A program made the translations under genes and the position numbers. Below are positions 23,801 to 35,800 of a stretch of DNA of 64,000 nt, in pieces; the stretch's first letter is position 1; each line of letters opens with the position of its first letter. The notes under the pieces are model-generated. The model searched no databases. It saw only the letters and a program-made list of their open reading frames with translations, and had not been told where the DNA came from. Origin of the DNA: Istiophorus platypterus (taxonomy: Eukaryota > Chordata > Actinopteri > Istiophoriformes > Istiophoridae); the NCBI GenBank assembly GCA_016859345.1, contig CM029126.1, positions 14,005,027 to 14,069,026 on the forward strand. Direction: 5' to 3'.

Positions 23801-26800
23801 AGAATATCTGAACTTTTAGCCCCAGCGCCATGTGCTCAGCGGTGGGAACCACTCTCTCCTGGTAGAACCTGATTATCTCGTAGTTCTTAAGGTGTTTTGC
23901 ACATTGCCACCCTCTGCTTTTTGAAGTATAAATCTGTCTTCAGGAAATATCAAAAACATCGCACTTAGTGCATTTAAGTGGACTGCCTCCAGACCTGTGT
24001 GTGATAGAGAGCAGGGCTCCATCAGTCTTGTAGCTTTATTCCTGACATAAGAATATACAGGCAGCTAAGCTAAGCTAACCCAGCTCATGTTTAAGTGCAG
24101 ACTCTTTCATGGCCTCGAAGCCCTGGTTTCCAGTAATTATGGCTGTGAAGGCAGCAGCTCCCTGTGCACTCTGCTGTAAAAACCGAGCCGGGGAAGGAGG
24201 TGGAGCTGAGCTAAGCTGCCCTCTGCACCATAGCCTTTTGATCTATGCTTGTGCCATGGATGAATTACGTTCCAGAATTTCACACTGGGGAACTGTGCTG
24301 CAGACACACACAGCTAGTCTGTCAGGTCACTAAAGTGCACACATGGCAGATTCAGTCCAAAAGGAAGAAGCGCAGATGTTACAATCTCACTGACTGTGGC
24401 CTTAAAATCTCTACTTGGCATCTTTCTGTGATGTATCACAAATGAAAAGTATGATTCATGGTTTACATCATGACGCTTTAAAGTTCTTGTGTTGTTGCTA
24501 TGATTTCAAAAGTAATTCATCATATTCGCACTCTCATATCCTCCCTTTTCTTGACCTGTAATTTTCATATAATAATTCAAAAGAAATATGAATGAGCTTT
24601 GCATGATTTTTGGTGCATCAGTTTTTGGCTTATGCGCCACTTTCTTTTTTCTAAATCTCATCTGTTCATCCTTAACTTTCAACTTTGTCCTCTTTTTCAT
24701 GGGAAGTTGCATCTCATATGCCAAAGCATTACAACCAGTGACCCTTTGGCAGTGGTTCATTTTACATATCCAGGCTTCCTTCTCATCGTCTGAAGATCAC
24801 GGAGTCTCCTTTGCTTCCTGCGCCCAGCGGGAGAGTATTCATTAGAAATCCTCAAGAAAACACTTGGTGTTGACCCTGGGATGACCCCCTGTCCAGTTCC
24901 AGGCCTGTGAGGAACTTCACAGCTTGGAATTAAGCCGGTTCTTGCAGTGTCAAGAATTCTAGTGGTCTTTGAGACTGGCAGTCCTTACCAGCCGGAGGAG
25001 ACAGCAACACCCGACAGTCAGGGGGAGTTATACAACACACAACAACAAATAGACAGAGACAGGAGATAAAAGTGGTGCAGCCACTTTGAATATGTAGCAT
25101 GTCTTTTTTTGTCTTTATGTCAGATTTAGGATATTTTGTGCCAAAAACTGTGCAGCAATCTGCAGAGCCAATAATTTTTTTTTTACCTAGACCATGTTGG
25201 CAGGATGGTCTCAAGCCTGAAATATTTCATAGTGAGGAACAGTACCAATTATGCAAACAAGTGGTGTCTCCTAGGACCTGAGGTTTGGCAAGTGTCATTG
25301 AGAATAGTTAGATGAATTATTAGAGGCTCTGCTTGTATGCTTGCCTGTCCACCTTGGTTATTTGTTGCATCCTGCTGCACTGAAATGTGTATTTTGGCGG
25401 TCTCTAACCAGCAAGCCTGATTCCCCCTGAGAGCTGAAGGTAATAATAGTACAGTACAACAGCCGTCCGTCTCTGTTTGCCCAGTATGCCTCCCAGATGG
25501 ATGTGTTGAGAGTTCATGCTACATTACTGGCTGATTGGTCACGGCTACACAAATTCTTCTTATCACGGTCGGTCATATGGATCTGTACTTCTCTGTGCAG
25601 GTTACCCAGAGGGAGCATTAACTAGGGGGCTTGGTTTTGACCCTGAACCTGTTCGTTTCCTGCTGGAAGTAGTGTTCAGGAAACCAGCAGGCAGCTCACC
25701 CACCAACCCTTAGGTCCTTCTATAGCAGGAGTGCCTCAGATTTAAGTGAGCAGCCACAGTCGTTGTGAATTAGACGGACAGCATTATTCAATTGTGTACT
25801 CCGGTGATTCCCAACCAGATGGACGTGTAACCCGCGGGGTACTTTTGCTTCTGACATGTGGGGGTCTGTGGAAAGCTGAAGTAACTCTAACTCAACTAAA
25901 TGAAGCAAAAAATCTAAATTGTAATTAGATTAAAAACATATCCATGTGGAGGAGGAAAGTAAACAGCAAACTAGGATTACAAGTTGGTGTGGTTCCAATT
26001 TTTAGCTAATGGTTGTTTAAGCTGCCCACCGGTCTGAGCCAGTCACCATATGTTGCAGTTGAAAGTGGATGAAGACTAGTTAGCAAGTTATCAGAGAAGT
26101 CGGAAAACGTTGCAAACGTGCTGCATGTAATGGTTTAATGGTTGAAGTAGTTAAAGCAATGGATTAACTGTTGAAAATTATGACAATAAATGGAAAAACA
26201 GTGGCCATAGTTAGTTAATCGCGTTGATAAACAGTTTAAATGGTAGTTTTTTGGTTTTTGTTTTTATACTTTCGTTCATCAAAATTGTTAAAAGTACTGA
26301 AATAACAGTTGAAATTGCCTGCAAACTGTCTAGATTGTCGAGTTTGCCAAAGCAATTGATATACACTTTACATAGTTAAAATTAATAGATAAATTGTTTA
26401 AAATTGTCAAGCATCTGTCGTTAGTACAAATGCAAATGTGATATCCACTTCAAATTAAGTTAATAGTCCACTCATGAGAACATGTCTAATGTTGATGGAG
26501 AGGTACTTGAGCTCATCTGATAGGGCTGGGGGCACATCAGAGCCCCCTCAGCCCGAAAGCGGTCGAGAACCACTCTGCATGTAAAGCTCGGGCACTGTTG
26601 CTGCTCTTCCACACTGGCGCACAGCTGTCCTTCCCCAACATGGTTTGTTTACATTTCTCAGTCACCCACAGGAGCAATGTAATGCCTGTAGCTCCACCAG
26701 CCTCCAACCGCAGAGCCTCGCCCCTATGAATTGCCAGGCACAGTTTTCAAAGCTGTGACTCAAATCCCTCATAGCTTAACAAAACGAGCAGTGAAAACAG

Positions 26801-29800
26801 TGTTGTTGGGTGTTATCTCACAGGTGAGAGCAATTATAACTGACATCTTGATACCAGACAGACAGCTGGAAACCTGACACTAAATACAGTACAAAAAAAG
26901 TGCACTTACAGGTGAGAGTGACTGTGCTGGAATGGTTTTCACCCAGGAGGAGCCAACAAGGCGGTGAGGTGACTGCAACTGACAAACTACTAGTTTGAAC
27001 AGCTGGTTTATACTAAACCACATGAGATCATTTCAGCTGATGAGTTTCAAACACAGCTCAGCTGGACCCTTGTGAAGAGCACCTATTTGACTGCGTTAGA
27101 GGTGGCGTCGCTTTGGAACATAATGGGATTGGCGTTGCGGTCACCTCACCCACAACCTGGCATTCTGGGATCCGCTGTGTTGTTTAAAGGGCCTGTGGAA
27201 TGTGGAACAAATCCCCTGAGCTTTATCAGCCCGGGCACGCTCCCCATTGGTCAGGCTTAAGAGCCAGGGGCCTGCGCGGGAGCTTACGGAATTTCACATG
27301 GAGGCCAGAAACAGAGGAACATCCTGTTTGAGTCTAACTGCGTGTCCCACACTGGCTTTGATATGCGGTCGCCTTGTGCACTCCCCTCTTTCTTGTTTGT
27401 CAGGGTGCTCAAAATATGTCCTGTGTGCCTCCTGTCTAGTGTCTGTGTAGGTCTTTTTTTTTTTTTTTTCTTGATGTCTGGTGCAGCAGCATAGTTTTTG
27501 TTTTTTTTTTAGCGCTGAAAAGAGTATTTCAAAAATTTTTTGCCAATTGAAACAAAATTAGGCTCCAAAGATTTTGATAATTGTTATAAGCGACACACCC
27601 AAGCACCAAGCATCTGCTGGTTCCAGCTTCTCAAATTTTGAGGATTCTCTACCTTTCTTCGTTTTATATCACAGTGAACAGAATGCTTAAGGTATCTGGA
27701 TAAAAAGCACAAGTCAAATTGGGCTCAGGGAAATTTTGACAGACATTTTCTGACAGTTTCTTGGCTAACTGAATCAGTTATTCAGTTGATTGAAGAGGTA
27801 AATGTATAGACCGAGTTTATTTGCCTTCATTTGACATAGTAAGTTAAATTAGTTTCTTAACACCTACTTGTATGCCTTAGCATAAGACATGTAGACTCTT
27901 AGACATGGATTTGCTCAGTGCTGTAAGACTTGAGTTACTGGAGGAAACACTGTGTGACTTCAGATTTAAAGCCAAAACATGTCTCAGGTTATACTTTATG
28001 CTTTTGTTTGGCTAGATAATTACATGTTTGAACGCATAGCATAAGTCATATAACAGTCCACACAGAGACTATTGCATTACACCACCAAGCCCTGTTTCCC
28101 CTGAATTAAAGCAACATGCTCTCTGTGGTGCTGTCATATTCTGTGTGGCACTGGATTTTAAACCTTACTTCAGTTTTTTGTGTTTCATATAAAGTGAACC
28201 ATTACAGCCACTTTGTGTTTTTCCCTTTCCAGTAACTGAAAAAATACATATACTTTGTTATGATCTACTACATATATAATTTAATACATTTGCCTAACCC
28301 ATAATCATGAGTTTGATTCTAGTCGCTGGTATGAAACACATGGTTCTCCAAGTCCCTACAGTAGCTGCCTGTGTGACAGCTGACAGGAGGGCGCTCCATT
28401 ACATCAGACTCCTATCAAAGCCCACTTTGATGAAGGCAAGCTGATTACAGCACCGGTGACAGATGCAGGGTGGACAGCCAGTGATGCTAATCTTTGTTTA
28501 TGCCATCCAGCAGGCCATAATCAAAGTGAGAGAAAGAGCACTGGTGTTTTGAGGAGGGGTTCAGAGGGGTGTGCGGAGTTTAGGAGATTGTCTTTCCTGA
28601 TTGAAAGGGAGCGGGTGACTTTCAGTGCTTTACGTGCTGCTCTTACATAGACAAGCAAGCATGCTCATCTCTCCCCACAGCTGTTGTTATACTAGGACTG
28701 AAGAGGCTTCGCCCCAGTGATTCATGTCCTGCCAAGGGAGAGGTTTTGCCTCCTGTTTGACCTCAGAGAGAGTCCCACTACCCTGAAATGGCCATATCTG
28801 GGCCATCTTGGCCACATGGGGCAGTCCAGATAACAGAGGGTCATTCTGCTCTGATCTCATTTCCATTCATAGAGAGACATGTCATGGCACTCCGATACAT
28901 AGATAAAATACTCTAATTAGTGGAGGAAGGCAAATTTTTTCCGTGTCTAGCAGTGACAAGCATTTAAAAGGGCAATGTTGTGTTTTTGAGGCTGAACTCG
29001 GAAATTATCCCAACCCTTACCGAGGGTCCTCGGCTCAGTCATGATAGCGGCACACCGTTATAAACAGAAACATAAAGACAAGCTTATAGCTTGTGTGTAT
29101 ATTGTGGTTACGATGAACATTATTAGGCAGACTAACTCAAATCCAACAGTATGTGTAGTACTGTTTGTTTTATATTACTGCTCACCACTAGCTGAGGCCA
29201 GTGTGCTTTGTTAACTTTGAGCGCCATAATTACCCTGACTTGGAATGATGAACCAAAAGGAGAAGGAGCTTTCTGTAGAGCCGTCAAGAAACCAAATTAT
29301 TGTTCTTTTACTGTCTTGTGAGAGAAGAGACAGGAGTTGTGCAACCGGCCTTCTCCCCATATTTTCAGCCCCACCCCCCCCCCCCCCCCACCCTCCACTC
29401 CTCATCCTCCTGTCTTTTACTCTGCTTCGCTTCAGTATAACCGCTCACATCTGGTTTTGAGTCAAGGCCAGCTTGGTTTCTTTTGGAATGGAGGGCTTTT
29501 ATTTCTCAATGGCCCCACTCCCTCTCCAGTTTCATTCTGTGGTGAAGACTAAGCAGTTTGTTTATGAACCGGTGCTCCTTTCTTTATATTGATACTATTC
29601 AATCCTCATTTTCATCATTGGGGAACCCCACAATCATTCACAATTAATGGCTAGCGGGAGTGGGAATGCTGGTTGAATGGTGGTCATCAAGGCTTTCCTG
29701 TGTCAGTTCCAGGTGACTTTGTATTTCTAGAAACTGTACATCGTGGAGAACTCCCACTGTTAGCTGCTAAGTATTTGGCTCTCAAGGCCCTCTCTGCACT

Positions 29801-32800
29801 GAATTAAGGAAATAACTATCATTTTTGCCCTGGCTTGGACAAGGAACCACACAGAACAATGCAAAGAAGCAATATTGTTTGAAAATAGGAAGAGACACAA
29901 ACATGTACAGACGTAGCAACCTACGAGCCAATTATTTTTATGCTATCTACAACTTTATGTAAAATAAGCATTTCAGAAAACCCCATAGCTTTGAAATTAT
30001 ATGAGGACGCTTCCAGACAGTATCCTGTTTTGTTTCGGGGTGTGTTTTTTTCCAGCATATGTTTGCACTTGGATACCAATCTGATCAAGTTGCTATGTTT
30101 CATGCCCCAAGGCCAGAGGCGCTATGCAAACAATCTTCATGTTAGCCTCCCTGGTTTGTGAGGATGCAATTTTCAAAATCAGTTGTGCTTTGTATGGTTT
30201 CAATAATGGACTAATAGAAGTGTGTATACTTATATTTAGGGGCTGAGCTAGAGGGCGTGGGGGGTGTAAGAACAAAGATGTGCAGTGTTTTCCAATGGGA
30301 AGATGTGTGGTAGGAAGGTAGAGAGAGAGACTGCCGGAGGATGTCTGATGTCACCTGGTAGGGAGCAATGAAAGCTTCTCCTGGTTACCCTATCCCACAT
30401 AAAAGTCTGGCAGTAGGCTGAGGCTTTAGGGAGGCTTGGCAGAAATGCTGCATTAAACAGGAACAAACATCACACACCCCTCTGTCTGTCTCTTATGTCA
30501 AGACGTCTGGGAGACAGAACCTGTTTATATGGAACGCTGCCGGTGAATATTTCCAATGCACTGTTTTTTTAACACTACAGAGATCTCATACCTTTATCAT
30601 CTCCTTGTCATTCTGGTTGAAGTGTTAGTCCTGCACTTGCAATTTTTCATCAGTCTTTCCCCACATCTGATATCACAAACTGAGTAGATGTGCACATCAT
30701 GGGTTTCAGGTGTATGCCACTGGTGAAAAACAAGGAACACTTTGCTCCAAAATGCTAACACATTTGTGTAGCCTACAGAGCAGTTTGTGATCTGATAGTG
30801 AAAGAATGAGAGCTGCTAGATGCCAGAATGCAGTTAATTACACATGTGGTGGGCAGATTTGAGCCCGACACCGTGGGCGATGGGGATAGAGATGCCATGT
30901 GTTTAGATGTTAAACTGCAGACTGTGGTCAGACCCAGCCTGCTCTCTCATTAGCTCCCCCGATGGATGTAATGGAGGTAGGGGGAAGCCATGTGTTGGTT
31001 CCACTCCTTATGCACTCAGCGGGACGTTTCCCGATATCTGAGTTTTAATTAGAGACGGGATTCCTGTTTGGGCAGTTGGTTGATTGATTTGTTTCATCAA
31101 ATTTAACGCTGAATCCTGTCTTTCATTTAAAGGTGCTTATACCTTGCTCTGTACCCTCATGGGAACAAGGATGAGAAGAATCAATAATTGTCTTTGATGT
31201 TGCTCAGAGCTGCACGACAGCATGTGTCTGTGAACTCCCTCTTCCTTGCGTACTGCCCTTCATTATAGGGACTGTGGTACAAAGCGGGGGAGATAAAAGC
31301 ATCCTGCACAGAAAGGAAACAACATCTTGGCTGCAGAAACCAAAAAAATATAGATGTATGGGGATATACATGCTGTCTTCTTGTTTCCAGTGTATGTATG
31401 TAGTGATTAAAGAAAGCTTCTTGGGGGGGCTCAGGGAGTGATAGCAGTTGTACCCATGTCTCCCAGAAGCCTTCCAGGGGCTGTAAAAACCCACCACCGC
31501 CTCTCCTCTGAGTTCACAGGAACTGGAGTCAGCAACAGATAGGACCTATCTCCTTAAAAAAAATACTCTTATCTGCATCTCCCATCTTTGTTCATCTTAT
31601 GTTTCCTTCCCTCCTTCCCTCCTTCCCCCTTTGTTCCCTCTTTCCTCTGCTCCTTTCTTTCCCCTTTATTCCTCCCGCTTACTTCCTGCCCCTCTCCTGT
31701 TTCCCTCCCCTCGTCTCCCCAAGGCTCAACTCCCATTCTTTTGCTGTGCTCTCTTAGTGTCTCCTGTGGCTAATTTGCCGGGGGTGTCCGAGCCTTGACC
31801 CTGAGATCCCCCCCCACACACACACACACATACACACACACATACACTAAAAACACACACACGGTGGTGAAGGTCAGGTCCAGATTACAGGCTGGAGGTA
31901 TCATCCTATGAAGTGAGGAATAATCATGGGCTATGAGATTGTTAAATAGAACCACAGGCCCTGGCGCTGTCATTACTCTGAGAAAGAGGGAAAGGGGAAG
32001 GAAGAGGGGGGCTCATTCACCTAAACGCATGCAGATGTTCAGGCTCTTTCTTGAGCCTAGGCTCTGTTGAAGGTACATGGAGTTCTTTTGTTTTCTAGCA
32101 TCTTTCTGTTTTATATTTGTCTCGTTTCAGTGGGTCTCCTTGATTCAATCTGCTGAGATTTTATTTCAAAGTCTGTGTGGAGCAGCTTAGAGAATTGAGA
32201 ATGACGTAAATAAGATGAATCATTTGTTGTTTAAATACTTGTGGTTTAGGGCCTGTGCTGCACTTAATTTTCATTGTTTCCACAATCCAGTTGTAATTAA
32301 AGAATGGCCGTGGCTGTGTGTGCGCGCATTGAGACCCTGTTGCCTTTGACTTAGTGTGCCTCTGTATTAGCACGTGTGGGATGGCTATGAATACATTGTG
32401 GTTCTGTTTTAAGCAGGACATAGATTATTCACATATGACAGCAAAGCCTTTTTTCCTTCCCCCCCAATGTCCCACTTTTGTTTCACGAGTAGGAATTGTG
32501 TATTTAATCAGTCCCATCCTATCTGCATGGAAATTTCCATCTGGCAATTATTCTCCATTCAAAATAAATACACGCATGTTGCTGAGAGCTCATTGTGAAG
32601 TTTGTTTTACATACACCAAACCTCTCAGAGTCACGTTCTCAATGAGAAACACAACGAAACTTTTTCCTAAACTCTTGGGCTCCTTCCATCAAACACTTCT
32701 CAGTGGGTTTCATGTCAAGCAGGATGAGAAGAAACATGTTGGCCAAGAGAGCAAGCTCAAATGATGAAGTGCATTATGTTTTTTTTTTTTTGATGGATGC

Positions 32801-35800
32801 GAGGGGTCCATGTGAAGGGCTTGGAGGAATCTTGAAAGCTTGGCTGTGGCTGTACTCGCTGTGTCCCAGACAGTGAAATACAATAAGCGTGCAGATGTTC
32901 AAAGTGTTTGGCCATACTGGAGCCTCCAGCTCTCTCCCTCTCATCTGAGTAGGAAATGCTTTAGCTGGAACTGTTTGTTTTCTCTGTGTCTGTGGTCTGA
33001 ACTGTAGATTCACTTACATCTCTGACACCCCCCCCCCCACTTCATCTCTTTCCTTCTCCCAGGAATTTCCAAATGGTGAGCTGAAAGAAGGACAATACAC
33101 AGATCAACACTGTCCCCTAGAGGGTAGGTGAAGAAGAATTTCTTTTCACTTATTGATGAGCTTTGTGCAATTCTTGAATATTTTTTTGTTGCAGATAACA
33201 GCCATAACATTGTATGATAGTATAGTGTGTATCAGGAATTAATATGTAGGATTCCATACATTAATACAGCCCATAGATCTGTATAATATCCCAGCGTGCA
33301 TTTATTAATTAAGGATTCTTATGTGTAGTTCTGTATAATGATTAAAGAAAAAAGATTCATATGTTGTGTTTCCACAAGATTTTAGTTTTTAATTTGATGT
33401 TTATTGTGCACAAGTGCATGGCGGATATTTTGGCTAAATACAAAGTTTTCATTAGATCAGAGATAGTACTGTCCTGTCCATTGATTTTTAATGTAGTGGC
33501 CACCTGCAGAAATGCAAGCCACATGATAGCCAATACTAAACAAAACACCATACTGAGTAGGGGATATATCCTGGGTATCACTGGCACATTTAAAAATCTC
33601 TCTGTTGTCATGATTGAACAATTAAAGGTCACAAAGTCTTTTTATGGTTTCATTTTTTGGGCTAGAATAAACATAGTGCCAGAGACAGACACTAATGCAC
33701 ATGCATTATGGACACAAATGTACAAGAAGAGCTGCATGCATTTCACACAATGTTTTCTTTGGAATGAATGGGCTGTCATGTTTGGACACAACATTTATAA
33801 GCAATTAAGATCTAAGGGAAATTTATGGTGTTGTGAGGCCTTGATATTTTCTCTGGAAGTGTAGCTACTGAACCACACAAATATTGCCTAATTTCTGGAT
33901 GACAAGTAAGCATTTTTTCGCTCTTAACCTCAGATGTGTCCTCTTGTATTGACAGTGGTTCTTCCCCCTGAGAAGGCTGAGGGCTGTGAAAGCTACCTGC
34001 AATACCTTCACTCAGAGGACGGCGAACGAGAGATTATTAGAGACGCCACCAAAGCTTCGGGGAAGAAACGTATCAGTCTGGATGTAAGCAGCCGTATGAC
34101 CTGGCAGCAACGCTCTCTGCGAGCTGTGTGTAATAGAGAGGTTTCATAGGGGCCAACCTTAGAGCAAGAAGGTCCAGAGATACTAGCCGAGCCCCAGTCT
34201 GCAAGAAATTTGCATATTCAGCAAATGCTGTGATTTCATGCACATCCTTCTGGTTCCAAAAGAATTGTAGCTCAGTTAAAGTAGGACAATTATTAGTAAG
34301 GGGACCATGAATTCTTATCTATCAGTGTTAGGCCTGTGATGGACTGAGGACTTGGACATTGTATGTCAGCGCTGGAAGAGGATAAAACAATGTGGAACAG
34401 AGAGACAATAAATTAAATAAATTAAATCAGTACTTGCAACAGTGAACTAGTGTTGCTTCACATGACAGGATTTTTCAGGTCAGAGAGAGGGCTCTTCTAA
34501 GTCATGAGCCAAGAGTGTTGAAACTGTTTCCTGCTCCAGTGAGTAAAAGTTATTTAAACATAGGTTAGAAAATAAATGCACCATGCTTAACCTCTACCCT
34601 AGCTGCCGCTCTCTGTATGTTGACACTGCTCCAGACCATATCCTGATTGAATTTAGGGACCAATAAATTGAATAAATAGATTTTAATGTTTAGGCTTACA
34701 TGCTTTAAAGAAGTGCTTAGACCTTCCCTTTGGTGATCAATGCTAGTTGTGTGAGCAGAAGAGATATTACAGAACCCTAAAGGGCTATTTCTCTCCTTGG
34801 GGTCTCCTCCCTTGTAAATGCACACTGCCTTTCACACTGTGTCAGCTCCCCAACATGTGTGCTGCAGGGCCTGTATTCCAGATGTTTATTTTTCCAATTA
34901 TGGCAATGTTACCAGACCCATTTGGATCAAAACTATTGCCAAAAAGTTGTAACTGAGATTCGCAGCTGTGCTCATTTTTCACAGAAGAGAGAAATACACG
35001 GTCATAGTGGAAAGACTCACCGCTTGACAAATCTTTTTTTTTTTTTCATGTTGAAAGATGAAACACTGCTCTGCTATATGACTCTCAGGATGTATAAATT
35101 CAAGTAAAAACGCCTTGTTGGGGAGTCTTTAAAGTTACCTGCAGATAATACACATGCAAGGCTTGATTTGAATTCAGATCAGAAGGGGATAGTATCATGA
35201 TTTAATCTTGTTAACAGCAACTTTTCATGGAAAATGAAGAAAAACAACTTTCATTTCCTCTTAAGAGGCATGTTACTGAATCCCATCGAAGACTAAGCCT
35301 GTGATAAGTGAATCTGACGTACTTTGCTGCCCCCTGCAGCTCAGTGTTGGCAAAAAAAATGTACATAGACACCTTCACATTGTTTATGAGTATTTGGTAT
35401 ATTTCGTATATTATAGCTTTTCGGTACATGTGTTTGTACCCACAGGACCTGGAGTGTGATGTGTCGGTGGAGGATGACAACCGTCAGGAATGGATCTTCA
35501 CCCTTTATGACTTTGATAACAGTGGGAAAGTTACAAAGGAGGTGTGTATGTTTTAATTGCCATTACTCTCTGTGTGACTTTTTTGCAACTGTGCTCGTTG
35601 GTGTCGAATACCCTGTATTGTACTGCTAATAATGTTGACAACCTCTCCCTTTTAAGTGTCACATGTCAAATGTAAACCGGCTGTACGAACTATCTTCTTC
35701 CCGTCACTACAGGACATGTCCAGTCTGATGCACACCATCTATGATGTGGTGGATGCCTCTGTGAATCACTCCTGCCATAACAAGAGCAAGACTCTGCGTG

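Larger units (their letters stand above)
15207..33062 (+). other. nkd2: nkd2 intron 3 (17.9 kb)
   Basis: This intron is far longer than its neighbours (132 and 104 bp before it, 0.8 kb after). I found no convincing coding exon in it on either strand; its open frames are short and recall no protein. Visible contents are microsatellites (GT near 15645, CA near 18277 and 31816), poly-T at about 19206-19226, a CT-rich tract near 31600-31720, three recognisable repeats, and stretches of mixed composition with candidate transcription-factor sites. Such long introns near developmental genes often hold enhancers, which is inference here. Confidence 0.7.

Noticed and set aside
31585..31720. CCTT/CCCTT-rich tract considered as a structured regulatory element
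   Set aside because: Simple pyrimidine-rich low-complexity DNA with no other signal around it.
32354..32764. 136-codon open frame near the end of nkd2 intron 3
   Set aside because: No recognisable domain, mixed low-complexity residues and intronic composition; chance frame.
33361..33864. 167-codon open frame on the plus strand between nkd2 exons 4 and 5
   Set aside because: It recalls no protein family, its composition is that of the surrounding intron, and it lies inside an intron of a confidently placed gene.
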